Shown: positions 11,071 through 21,932 of the stretch, in pieces
Numbering within the stretch: position 1 is the first letter of the stretch
Layout of the letters: each line of letters begins with the position of its first letter
Assembly (NCBI GenBank): GCA_025084515.1
Contig: JAJAGP010003174.1
Location: 17,945 to 81,944, forward strand
Reading direction: 5' to 3'
DNA length: 64,000 nucleotides
Source of the DNA: Ancistrus triradiatus
Lineage: Eukaryota; Chordata; Actinopteri; Siluriformes; Loricariidae
Program-made: the position numbers and the translations under genes
Notes under the pieces: generated by a model
Told to the model about the DNA's origin: nothing
Database searches by the model: none
Seen by the model: only the letters and a program-made list of their open reading frames with translations

Positions 11071-12393
11071 GTGGTGGCTTAATATGGACATTCAGCAAGC
11101 AAGAATGGACAGATATTCCCCAATATGATTGTGCAAGACATTTTACCAAACACATTGATTGCATAATTAAAATTTAATTACAAATACTCTACAAAGTATT
11201 TAATTGGGGATGATCACTTCTCTAACCCTGGTGTTCTAGTTATTAATCTTTATTAATTTTCAGAACTTGAATACAACATGCTTGGAGTGTTACATTCTTA
11301 CATTCGTAAGCTGCACTGGCCTGATTGTGGTCAAAAAACGAAAGTGTGTTTTGCTTTTTTTTTGGCCTCAACTATTTTTTACTTACTGCTCCTGTTCATT
11401 TTCCTGCCACTACACTACCGTGTGCCACTTTTTAATGTAAAGGTTTTTCTCAACACTGCACAAAAGGCTGCTAAAAAAAAACATTCAGTAAAGGGTGAAT
11501 CCTTTCGAGACCTTCCCGGGGGTATTTTCCCTCATTCTTTGGCATGCGAACATCCCACACCTTTTTTACAAACAATTCCTACCTGTATTTACTGAGTTCA
11601 TAAGTTTTTAGGCAATTGATTGTCCCAGAAAAAGAGCAAAGTTTTAGAGGAGCGAGGCATTGCATGTCCCAGAAAAAGAGCCTGCGGTAATAACCTATTT
11701 TATAATTTGCCCTAAAAACCTCACTGTCCCTTGTACCAGTATTAAAAAAGTGAAGTATAAATTCTTGTGTGAAGACTAGAATGTGTATCAGGATGTCTGT
11801 ATTTAAAACTTGTCTTGAGGCAGGAGCATCCACGCTGTATGAAGGTAATAGAAGTGGCAATGTAGACCACTGCAAGATTAATGTCTTGCTGCACATTTTG
11901 GTAGCTATGCTATCAATTCTCTGTTACCTTGTTTGGGTTCTAGAGGTCATTTGAGTCAGTGATTGGTTAGAAGATACTCTGGCTATGAGCAATAGGGAAG
12001 TATTCCCATAACCTATGACTAAATCAACCAGTCTGACCACCTGATCTGGACATTCTGCCAACCAGTAGGATAGATCTTACTCGGTGCCCTGCTTCCAGAT
12101 CAGATGGTCAGACCTGGTTATCTTATCTAGAGAGTTTTGTATTGCCTTATACTTAGTCTTATTAAAGTAAAGTTGATTCCTGGTGCTGGCAGTGGTGCTT
12201 GGCATTTTCAGAGTTGTTGGATTCCATTTATAGAAGAAACTTCAACAGTTCAGTAGGAAAGTAGCAGTGTTTGCAGCTTATCTCCCACTAGTGTTCCCAG
12301 TCAACATGAGATCTTGCTTCTCTGTGGTTTTATTCCAAGGTTTGTAACAAAACCGCTTATGACAGTGTTCTCGAATTACTGTATTAGCTGTAA

Positions 12394-12394
<1 letters not shown>

Positions 12395-12445
<51 letters not shown>
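12395..12445. repeat. CT microsatellite
   Basis: About 51 bases of CT dinucleotides with one TTT interruption. Confidence 0.95.
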
Positions 12446-12448
<3 letters not shown>

Positions 12449-13675
12449 AACAGGCTGTCTCACATTTTGTTTGCACAAATCCTCGAGGTCAGAAGAGCTT
12501 GCTCAAAGAGACAGTAGCAAAGTTTCTTTTATATAACCAGCTCGCTCTTTTGGTGAAAACCTGGCCAAAGTTCAGAAATAGCATTAGTACAGTGGACATG
12601 CATTGCTCGTTAACATTTATGTGTTTACTTTGGAAAGGTCTGCACCACTTCCATCTGTCTGCCTGCCCTTGGCAAGCTGATAGTGGCAGCAGCATTATGC
12701 AGCGGTAGATTCCCAGGAATTGTCATTCTAAACCAATAACAAACAAAAAATAAGTTTGTGTCGTATGTATTTTTTGAAATGAGAAAATAACACCCCTGGT
12801 TTTATTTTTTGATTAGTCTTTTTTTCATTTCATTAGCCCAGCCAGCACAACAGAGATGGGTGCAAATTCTGTAAGGCCTGATGTCAATAGCAGATACATA
12901 GAGTATTAAGCAAGTTTGTACTTATGAGATACCAGCTAGTTTTAATAGGTTTTTAATGAAATTGTTATAGCTTTGCCCTTTAATACATTTACTGTAGCAT
13001 TTAGAATTACAATGTCTAACCCTGATTATCTGCACATCTTATCTACAAAAGTGGGGGGCACTGCAGAAAAGGTTTTCGAACCACTGGGATACTGTATTTT
13101 CGCTAATCTGAATCTAGACCTACCAGTAGGGAGGATGTTTATCTGTGTCTGTTTCCTGGCACTTAAGGGTGCAACAGTAGAAGTATTGTAACTAACCACC
13201 TGATCTAGGTTACTACACTTCTCCAAATTTGTAAATTGATTATTGTTGACACAATTACCTGGTCTGTAATAATGGCAATGGGCAATGGTGGTGGGTAGAG
13301 TATCACTGAATTGTACTTGAGTAAAAGCGCTGTGACTTTTATAAATATGTGACTAAAGTAAAAGTACTTATTAAAATAATTACTCGAGGAAGTACAATAA
13401 AGTATCTTGTGAAAAATGCACTCAAGTACTGCTACTAGTTACATGGTGTTAAATTATATGCAAAATGATTAAAATGTATGTACAGTATTTATTTATAGAT
13501 ATTACATTCTGCAATAGCCAGTCTTGTTTGTGAAAGCAATTTCTAGGTGGTCAGAGATGGCATTTTACAGAAACTTGGAGTGCAGCAAATGCCAGAGCAG
13601 GGCACAAGACACTATAAAGCCACGTATCACTTTAGATCTGAATTTGGAAGCTGTTGTAGCAATACTTGAATAATA

Positions 13676-14978
13676 TAGTGGGGCAAAAAAGTATTTAGTC
13701 AGCCACTGATTGTGCAAGTTCTTCTACTTAGAAAGATGAGAGGGGTCTGTAATTTTCATCATAGATACACTTCAACTATGAGAGACAAAATGAAGAAAAA
13801 AATTCAAATCACATTTGAAGGATTTTTAAAGAATTTAATTGTAAATCATGGTGGAAAATAAGTATTTGGTCAATAACAAAAGTTCAACTCAATACTTTGT
13901 GACATAATCTTTGTTGGCATAATCTTAATCTTTGTTGGCCAAATGACCAGAGGTTCAAACGTTTTTTTTTCCTGTAAGTCTTCACCAGGTTTTTTTGGCA
14001 CACACTGTAGCTGGTAATTTTGCCCCCATTTCCTCCATGCAGAAGCTCCTCTAGGAGCAGTGATGTTTTGGGGGGCAACAACGGACTTTCAAACTCCCCT
14101 CCACACATTTTCTATGGGGTTGAGGTCTGGAGACTGGCTAGGCCCACTCCAAGGACCTTGAAATAAATGCTTTTTAACGGAGGAGCCACTCCTTCATTAC
14201 CCCCGAGCCGGTGTTGTTTGGGAATCATTGTCATGCTGGAGGAAGGACCCAGACATGTTTTTCCATCCCTTCAGTGATCTCACTGATGGGAAGGAGGGTT
14301 TTTTTTTTTGGCTTAATCTCCTGATACATGGCCCCGTTCAATTCTTCCCTTTAACACGGATCAGTCGTCCTGTCCCTCTGCAGAGAAAAACAGCCCCAAA
14401 GCATGATGTTTCCACCCCCATGCTTCACAGTAGGTTTGGTGTTTTTGGGATGCAACTCAGCATCCTTTTTCCTCCAGTTGAGTTTTTACCAAAAAGTTCT
14501 ATTTTGGTTTCATCTGACCACATGATATTCTCCCAATCCTCTTCTGGATCATCCATATGCTCTCTGGCAAACTTCAGACGGGCCTGGACATGTACTGGCT
14601 TAAGCAGGGGGACACGCCTGGCACTGCAGGATCTGAGTCCCTCTCGGCGTAGTCTATTACTGATGCTAGCCTTTGTTACTTTGGGTGCCATTAATACAGG
14701 TAACGAGTGGAGGACAGAAGAGCTTCTTAAAGAAGACATTACAGGTCTGTGAGAACCAGACATCTTGCTTGTTTGTGGGTGACCAAATACTTATTTTCCA
14801 CCATGATTTACAATTAACTTCTTTAAAAATCTTGCAATGTGATTTCCTGGATTTTTTCCCCTCATTTTGTCTTTCATAGTTGAAGTGTACCTATGATGAA
14901 ATTACAGACCTCTCTCGTCTTTCTAAGTAGGAGAACTTGCACAATCATTGGCTGACTAAATACTTTTTTGCCCCACTG
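13676..14978 (-). mobile_element. Tc1-like element, family B copy 1 (internally deleted)
   Basis: Ends read TAGTGGGGCAAAAAAGTATT (first base C to T) and the complement ATACTTTTTTGCCCCACTG; the left flank is TA. At 1.30 kb it is shorter than the copy at 21933-23493 (1.56 kb), mainly because the transposase N-terminal part is missing. Confidence 0.85.
14060..14763 (-). pseudogene. Tc1-like transposase relic, family B copy 1
   Basis: Minus-strand frame 14763-14425 contains SISNRLRREGLRS, PLLKPVHVQARLKFAREH and MWSDETKIELFGKNS, i.e. the linker and first catalytic Asp (WSDET) of the DDE domain. The N-terminal HTH region is deleted: the frame jumps from terminal sequence directly to APKVTKAS. Later catalytic parts lie in other frames towards 14060. 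Not functional. Confidence 0.8.
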
Positions 14979-15284
14979 TGTATCAGTTAACAATCCACAC
15001 AAATATATTCACCCCACCCCCCTCAAAGCAAGCCACCACCTCACAGTAATGATTTATCATTTAAAATACCAATATACACCACATGGCTTAGCCTTTCATA
15101 CTGTGCCTGTTTTTAGCAGCTCATTTGGATTTATCCAGTGAGCATGTTCTGATGTTACAGCCAGTGTCAACTTCATGTTGGATTAACTTCTAGTTTAATA
15201 ACACTAATAGTTTGAATGAAACAAATTGAACAATGCAAACTCAGTCACAGAAAGTGAAATTGGTTGCTTCTTTAATCAAAGAAA

Positions 15285-15562
15285 GGGCAGCACAGTGGCA
15301 CAGCGGTAAGCGTGGTTTCCTCACAGCTCCAGTGTCATTCCCTGGTTCGATCCTGACCTTAGAGTGTGTGGAGTCTGCATGTCGTCCCTGTGTCTGCATG
15401 GGTTTATTTCAGATGCACCAATTTCCTTCCATAGTCCAAATATGTGCATTTAGGTTAATGGATTACACTAAATTGGCAATTGATGTAACGTTGTGCCTAT
15501 CATTAAATGGCCATTGATGCAGAAAGCAATGTTAAATGACCCGAATAAGCAAATACACAAAA
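15285..15562 (+). repeat. DANA/Mermaid-like SINE with 12-bp target duplication
   Basis: Begins GGGCAGCACAGTGGCACAGC with a tRNA-like head (B box TGGTTCGATCC), then GTGTGGAGTCTGCATGTCGT and a CATAGTCCAAATATGTGCA block. It is flanked by identical TAATCAAAGAAA at 15273-15284 and 15563-15574, evidence of LINE-driven retrotransposition. Confidence 0.85.
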
Positions 15563-16449
15563 TAATCAAAGAAACACACATAAGCAGTAGTTTAATATAA
15601 AATGTTGTGCTTTGCATTCATTTCATTTATTTTCAAGCACAATCTGTACTCTTTCACTGAGTACACACACAGACTTGATGCCACACGCTGCGCATGTGCT
15701 ACACATGAATGATGGTGTAAGTTTGCGGCAGAACAGACAAGAGCCCAAAATCTTTTATAAAACTAATCTATTTAGTAGTTTTACTCCCAGTTAGGTACAG
15801 CTACCTTGGTTATTAGGAAGTGTCCAATTATAAAATAATGACCTCAAACTCTGAATTGCCTGTTGATTCATTTTCTTACATCTGCTCTTCCTGTTCCTAC
15901 CAGTCTCACAAGTTCTGTTTTAGCCCCACCCACTGTCACCAATAACCTCACTACCTAACCCCCACTGACACACTCCTGCCAGCAGAAAAACACAATTGAA
16001 TGAACAAGGGAGTGGAAAAGACACAAAAAAGGCACACAGACACACACAAACTCCTACACGAGAGATGAAGTGCATGGGCAAGGCAGTGTGCAGTAATAGA
16101 GTAATAGAATACAGAGCTAGACTATCTAGGAATTAACTCAAATAAAATTCAAACATTTGAAATTCAGCCACTAAAAAACACAAAGTCATGGAGTAAAAGC
16201 ACAACATTGTCTTTGAGTTTACATAGTATTCAAATAAATTACTTAGTAAATACTAAATTAAATTAGTATTATTTTTATAAAACTTTATTCATGTAACAGA
16301 GTAAACGTAGTGTGTTATTACCACCTCTGGTTATGGGTCTACCAAAGCCATAATTAATAGTGGTTTAAAAAGTGAAAACTAAAAGAAGGGTGAGTGCAAT
16401 CATTGTCAGTAACATTTACATATGACACACAGCACATGCACAGCAGTCT

Positions 16450-16580
16450 TAAGATATTATGCTGCCACCAGAGGGACCAGGTTTCGAGTCTCGGTGGTGC
16501 CTTCCAAGAGGGTCAGCCATCACATGCAGACATAATTGGTATGCACTGTGTTCTTCTGTGGTAGGCACTGGAGCACCCAT
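16450..16580 (+). repeat. SINE-like tRNA-derived repeat fragment
   Basis: Contains CAGGTTTCGAGTCTCGG (degenerate B box) followed by CACATGCAGACATAATTGG, the same layout as 26226-26340. Ends near the hairpin at 16595. Confidence 0.45.
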
Positions 16581-16594
16581 GAACAGGAATCTAT

Positions 16595-16666
16595 ATTGAC
16601 TTCATGTTTTAATTCCACCTTTCCTGTTCGGGGTCAGGAAAAGTGGGATTAAAACATGAAGTCAAT
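16595..16666. repeat. 32-bp stem, 8-nt loop hairpin
   Basis: ATTGACTTCATGTTTTAATT... (16595-16626) pairs with 16635-16666 at 30 of 32 positions around TTCGGGGT. As RNA one mismatch becomes a G-U pair. It ends within a few bases of the TA into which the family-A Tc1 at 16670 inserted. Confidence 0.8.
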
Positions 16667-16669
16667 ATA

Positions 16670-17520
16670 TAGTGCTGCTTAAAAGTTTCTGAACCCTTTA
16701 GAATTTTCTATATTTCTGCATAAATATGACCTAAAACATCATCAGATTTTCATACAAGTCCTAAAAGTAGGTGAAGAGAACCCAATTGAGACAAATATGT
16801 TATACTTGGTCATTTATTTATTGAGGAAAATGATCCAATATTACATATTGAGTGGCAAAAGTATGTGAACCTTTGCTTTCAGTATCTGCTGTGACCCCCC
16901 TATGCAGCAATAACTGCAACTAAACATTTCCTGTAACTGTTGATCAGTCCTGCACACCGGCTTGGAGGAATTTGATCCCATTCCCCCGTACAGAACAGCT
17001 CGCTTCAGGTCCTTCCACAACATTTCCATTGGATTAAGGTCAGGACTTTGACTTGGCCATTCCAAANNNNNNNNNNNNNNNNNNNNNNNNNNNNNNNNNN
17101 NNNNNNNNNNNNNNNNNNNNNNNNNNNNNNNNNNNNNNNNNNNNNNNNNNNNNNNNNNNNNNNNNNAGAACATGTGTTGTGAAGAGCAGACTTTGATAGA
17201 TCCCTATTCTTTAAATAAAACAGGGTGCCCACTCACACCTGATTGGCATCCCATTGATTGAAAACACCTGACTCTAATTTCACTTTCAAATGAACTGCTA
17301 ATCCTAGAGGTTCACATACTTTTGCCACTCACTAATATGTAATATTGGATCGTTTCCTCAATAAATGAATGACCAAGTATAATATTTTTGTCTCAGTTGT
17401 ATAACTGGGTTCTCTTTATCTACTTTTCGGACTTGTATGAAAATCTGATGATGTTTTAGATCATATTTATGCAGAAATATAGAAAATTCTAAAGTGTTCA
17501 CAAACTTTCAAGCACCACTG
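16670..17520 (-). mobile_element. Tc1-like element, family A copy 2 (contains assembly gap)
   Basis: Left end TAGTGCTGCTTAAAAGTTTC after TA (16668-16669), right end CTTTCAAGCACCACTG before TA (17521-17522). Orientation is reversed relative to copy 1. The C-terminal transposase part is readable on the minus strand (about 17060-16880: PSQSPDLNPMEMLWKDLKRA, then LYGGMGSNSSKPVC), and the 5' terminal part lies right of the gap. True length is unknown. Confidence 0.85.
17067..17166. other. Assembly gap, 100 N
   Basis: Exactly 100 unknown bases, so probably a placeholder of unknown true size, inside a multi-copy Tc1 element. Confidence 0.98.
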
Positions 17521-17522
17521 TA

Positions 17523-18046
17523 TGCTCATTGACGAAAAAACATAAAGCACCCAGATATAACTCAGCATTCAGTTACATCGCAGGCAGATATGTAAATTAT
17601 TACAAGTGTGGTCTGATTAAACCCTGAGTCTTGCCACAAGAGAGCATAAAATTACTACTGTCGTGTAGATTCTGATTTTGGGTAGTGTACCTCTTGGTGA
17701 GAGCTTATTGACTGCTACACATGCCTCTACAATGCACTTGAATACATTTTGCCCAGTTGACAGACTTTCAGAAGGGTGACTCAGAGAAGCAGGATTGCCC
17801 ACCATGTAGGCCATTCTGACCTAGCTGTTCGGTAATGTTGGGAGCAGAGGTTCCATGAGAGCATGCACACACAGCGAACAGGTTCTGGACGGCCCAGGCA
17901 CACCACCAGTAGAGAGGATTGTTTGACCAGCACGAACTGCTCCAACAGTTTCTTAGCAGAAGGAAATTTGTTGTCATGGCGCCCACTACATCCTGCGGCC
18001 ACGTTGCCTCTCCCAATTGCCATTTTTCAGCAGGATAATGCTCGCC
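17523..18046 (+). mobile_element. Tc1-like relic, family D copy 1, truncated
   Basis: Starts TGCTCATTGACGAAAAAACA, like the family-D copy at 56213, and shares TCTTGCCACAAGAG and TTTTGGGTAGTGTAC with it. A plus-strand frame (17863 onward) contains RTGSGRPRHTTSREDCL (linker of a Tc1-type transposase) and FQQDNARPS (second catalytic Asp region) with the part between deleted. The right side is cut by the foldback element at 18047. Confidence 0.7.
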
Positions 18047-18772
18047 CAAGTACACCTCCATGTGTCTACACTCATTGTTCATTTTATCAATTCCGCTTAC
18101 CATATAACTATACTATTTCTGGAATTACAGACTGTAGTCCATCTTATTCTCCACATATTTTGTTAGTCCTCTTTACCCTGTTATCTAATGGTCAGGACCC
18201 CCTCATATCAGGTACTATTTGGGTGGTGGATCATTCTGCTGCAAAATTCTGCTGGATTGAAAATAGTCTGCCAACCAAAAACACCAGCATCCTGTAGGCA
18301 GTGTCCTGTGAGCATGAATGCATGATTCAACTAACACAAACTGTACAACAACAGAGGAGCTACTGTATGACTTTACATCTACAAGGTGGAGCAATATGGT
18401 AAATGTGTCTAACAGAGTGCACAGTGAGTGAACAGTGTTAAGAACTCCAACAGCACTGCTGTCTGCTCCACAACACACACTAACACATCACCTTCATGCC
18501 AATGTCACTGCAGTGTTGGGAACGATCCATCACCCAAATAGGACATGATCTGTGGTGGTCCTAACCATAAAAGAACAGAGTAATGGGGACTAACAAAGTA
18601 TGTAAAGAAACAGATGGAGAATAGTCTGTAGAGACTGTATGTGGAGATACAGTCTGTAATCATGAAGAACTACAAAGTGCATCTGTATGGTAACTGGAAC
18701 TGATAAAATGAACAATGATTGTAGAAACAAGGTGTACCAAATAAAGTGATATGTAAGTGTGTATACACATGC
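18047..18772. mobile_element. Foldback element, family C copy 1 (CACTTTAT..GGTACACC ends)
   Basis: The right end reads, in complement, CATATCACTTTATTTGGTACACC; the left end starts AGTACACCTCC. The two halves are long imperfect inverted repeats: TACTATTTGGGTGGTGGATC (18212) against GATCCATCACCCAAATAGGA (18525), and GTCCTCTTTACCCTGTTATC against complement CCCCATTACTCTGTTCTTTT. No coding capacity; family related to copies at 25651 and 54277. Confidence 0.75.
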
Positions 18773-19491
18773 TTGCATTATCCAGCAAAAATAGTGATCG
18801 CTTTAAAGATTCATAAAGTAGTGTTCTAGTACAATCCCCCATCCTGTTTTTATCTCTGTGTGCTTGCTTTCACTCGTTCTCTCTGCAGTAGAACATGGGC
18901 CAGGGTACAGTAAAATGTTATGTGAACATATTTGCATTTGTTCTTCTTGCAAATGCTTTATCTGTGGGTAATGATCACTGAAAAACACATTCATGTTCAT
19001 GTCTGAACAGTGCAGTACTTGCACACAGCCAAGACTCATAAAGGATGCTTTGTATTTAACCATTTTACAAACTTCGTTCCCCCTGCACAGAATTCAGTCG
19101 AATCTGGAACTCCTAGAACTATATGGAGAATGTTGGAAGAGGGAGGGAGTTCAAGACAAAGAATGATATTGTGTGAGAGGGACTGTGTGTTTGAGGCATC
19201 AAGAAAACTCCTTTTATTCACCTAGCTTGAGCATGAGAAGAGGTAAGGACAGTCCAGCCAAACTCAGGATGATAAGATTGAACTATCTTGGGGGAGTTTC
19301 AGAGAGGCAGCCAACTCTGCCACAGAGTGACCTCTGGAAATTTCCAGTACGTTTCAATGTGCTCTGGTTGGAGTTGTGTAAGAGGTGTTGTATTGGAGAG
19401 GACTTTTCACCTGCAGAAGCAACGCCGTTCTCTCCCACCAGGCACGTCTGTGGCTGCCTAGAAGTAAACATATGTACTTACCCACATACTA
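18773..19491. other. Non-coding intron DNA
   Basis: I see no gene or recognisable repeat. A 144-codon frame at 19173-19607 runs into the Tc1 terminus and is not supported. Confidence 0.5.
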
Positions 19492-20404
19492 CAGTGGTGG
19501 TGAAGTTTGTGAACCCTTTAGATTGTTCTGTATTCCTGCATACATATGGCCTAAAACATCATCAGGTTTTCAAACAAGCCCTAAAAGAAAATACAGAGCC
19601 CAATTAAACAAGAGATAAAATATATTATACTTGGCTATTTATTTATTGAGGACAATTATTCAATTTTACATATGCGTCTATGGAAAAGTATGTGAACCTT
19701 TGCCTTCAGTATGTGGTGTGCCCCTGTCGTGCAGCAATAACAGCATTGAAGTGTTTCCATGACTGTTCATCAGCCCTGCATATCAGCTTAGTGGAAGTTT
19801 ATCCCATCCGCAGAAAGTTCTATTTTGGTCTAACCTGTACACAAAATATCTTTCTCGTAGCTTTCTGTTGTGACCAAGTGACCTTTTAGAAAAGTGCATT
19901 CTGGCAGTGATGTTCTTTTGAGGAGCAGTGACTTTATCCTTGCAACCCTGTTATGCACCTGTAGTTTTCCGGATGGTATACTCCTGAACATTGGCTAATG
20001 TTAATGTGAGAGTTGCTTAAAGGTTACCCTTGGTTCATTTGTGAACTTCCTGCTTTTGGAGTGATCTTTGTTGGTCGATCACTCCTGGGAAGGGGAACCA
20101 ATTTTCTTGAATTTCTTCTGTTTGCTCATTATCTGTCGGACTGTGGATTGCTGGAATCCAAACTCTTTAGAAATAGTTTTATAACGTTTTCCATCCTAAT
20201 GAACATCAACAGTTCTTTTTATTATATCCTTAAAAATCTGCTGTTTGTGCCCTGATACACTTCCACAAACATGTTGTGAAGATCAGACTATGGTCGATTC
20301 CTGTTCTTTAAATACAGCAGGGCCCACTCACACCTGATTGTCATGCTATTGATTGAAAACTCCTGACTCTAATTATGCTAATTCTAGAGTTTCACATACT
20401 TTTG
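19492..20404 (-). mobile_element. Tc1-like element, family A copy 3 (truncated)
   Basis: Left end CAGTGGTGGTGAAGTTTGTG follows TA at 19490-19491. The minus-strand transposase relic spans about 20255-19700 with the antisense of the HTH and GRPR regions (AATCTGTC-like, ATCTTTGTTGGTCGATCACT). The opposite end stops at CACATACTTTTG near 20404, where SINE sequence begins, so the outer repeat is lost. More diverged than copy 1. Confidence 0.75.
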
Positions 20405-20512
20405 TCCACGTGGGTTTACTCTGGGTACTCCGGTTTCATCCCACAGTCCAAAGGCATGCATTAGGTTAATTGATTATGCTAAAATTGGCATATATAAACC
20501 AAATAAACAAAC
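20405..20512 (+). repeat. DANA/Mermaid-like SINE 3' part
   Basis: GTGGGTTTACTCTGGGTACTCCGG, CCCACAGTCCAAAGGCATGC and GTTAATTGATTATGCTAAA match the 3' body of the SINEs at 33868 and 57428, ending in AAACAAACA. Confidence 0.7.
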
Positions 20513-21930
20513 AGTAAACATACAGATATATCTTGGTATACATGTGTATTGATAAAACTAATATAGGCCTGAAGTTAAATATGCAAGCCAGCGTGTCTTG
20601 GCAGGACTTCAAGTAGTGTTTGCTGGCTGTGCTTCGGTTTGCACGTGATGTTCAGTTGCAGGCTGCGTCAGCCCAAAGTCTCTCAGCTGCAGCTGAAATT
20701 CAGCATTGTCAGGAAAATATACGACTGAGGAATTTTGCTTGATGTGATAAAACTTCATGTTCTTCCACCTACAATTGCATAGTGGTAAAAAAGTGACAGA
20801 CATGAAACCTAGAATATGATACACACTGCTCAGCGAGCCATAACATAATGTATTCTAAGTACATGCATTTACTAGTATACATACTTGGACGAGGTTCAGT
20901 ATATTTTAAATACAATGTAGTATATTTATTTTTCACTTGGGGAGGCCATGTTTGTCTCCCTGCCAGATGGATCAGCATTTTGTTTCCACCATTACAGGTC
21001 TACAGCTCAGTGTAACCTTACACCCTGTCTGCCACACTGGGATTGGGCCACTGTAACACTCTGTCTACTTCATCTGCCCCCAGCATTTGACTTCTCAAGT
21101 GACAGTGTTCAGTAGCTCTTCTGCCATCAGCTGGAAGTTCAGTTGCTGTCACTCTCTTCTGAATTCATGTAATATTCCATCCTCTGTCTGATCATTATCC
21201 AAATGGGGAAGAGTGGAAGCTATTTGTTGGATAGATGAGCATGAGGTATTTTGAGTTTGAAAAACAAATGAGCACAGCTTTGACAATAGGGTTTTGTTTC
21301 CTTGAAGTATTTTGCATCATATGAATGGTTTTATAGGGGTCATTTCTTTAGCACTCTTGGAAAGGCAAAGTCTGTGGCATACATGGTTTTACACAATAAG
21401 GCTAATCATAGGATGTAAAAAAAAAAAAGGCTGGCTTGACTTGGAATTAGGACAGACATGGCCATGCAGTCCAGGGATGACTGGCTTATTTTAGCATGGT
21501 AAGCTGGCTTGTACCTTCCTAGAAAGATAAACACAGAGCAATAGGTGACTTTCACTTGATGTGAGCCCTGAGTATCATTACTCAGTAATGACGTGAAACG
21601 AGGAGGGTTGTGTGTTGTGTGTATGGGACTTTCGTATTTGTAAGTATTTGTAAGTACTGTGTCTGTCCTGTTGTAAGTAGTTTACTACTTTGGTTGTTCC
21701 CCACTATCTATATTTCTTTCTCACCTTAACTAATATAAAATGATTCACTGTGTGATCGTCCATATATGTAATACTGTTATCAGTGCATATTTGGCTTCTG
21801 TCAAAGTAAAGTATCAGGACCATAATACCATCCTCTTGTAACACCGGGTTGTAACGATATATTACTGTATCTTCAATAATGTTTGTGAATTTCCATAAAT
21901 TAAAAATGCGGTGGCATTACAGATGCTGTG
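20513..21930. other. Non-coding intron DNA
   Basis: No supported gene. It includes a near-palindromic AGTATATT-rich patch at about 20870-20930. Open frames are short and lack any family signature. Confidence 0.5.
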
Positions 21931-21932
21931 TA

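Larger units (their letters stand above)
9532..13282. other. Intron 1: largely unique non-coding DNA
   Basis: Besides the possible exon at 9952-10063 and the family-G relic, it contains a CT microsatellite and a pair of direct repeats of TGTCCCAGAAAAAGAGC (about 11610 and 11666). A 105-codon frame at 11278-11595 has a hydrophobic stretch but no support. Confidence 0.5.
13283..16329. mobile_element. hAT-like non-autonomous element split by nested insertions
   Basis: The left end GTGGTGGGTAGAGTATCACT...GTACTTGAGTAAAAGC and the right end GAGTAAACGTAGTGTGTTATTACCACCTCTG match the two ends of the common fish hAT-type element whose tips read CAGAGGTGGGTAGAGTA and its complement. Inside lie a family-B Tc1 element (13676-14978) and a SINE (15285-15562). 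Removing these leaves about 1.5 kb. I could not define an 8-bp target duplication. Confidence 0.55.

Noticed and set aside
11278..11595. 105-codon plus-strand frame with a hydrophobic, membrane-like stretch
   Set aside because: No recognisable family, no splice or promoter context, Lys-run low complexity, and lies deep in an intron among repeats; composition explains the hydrophobic T-rich codons.
17863..18297. 144-codon plus-strand frame with FQQDNARPS
   Set aside because: Not a gene: the first part is a deleted Tc1-like transposase and the rest is foldback-element sequence.
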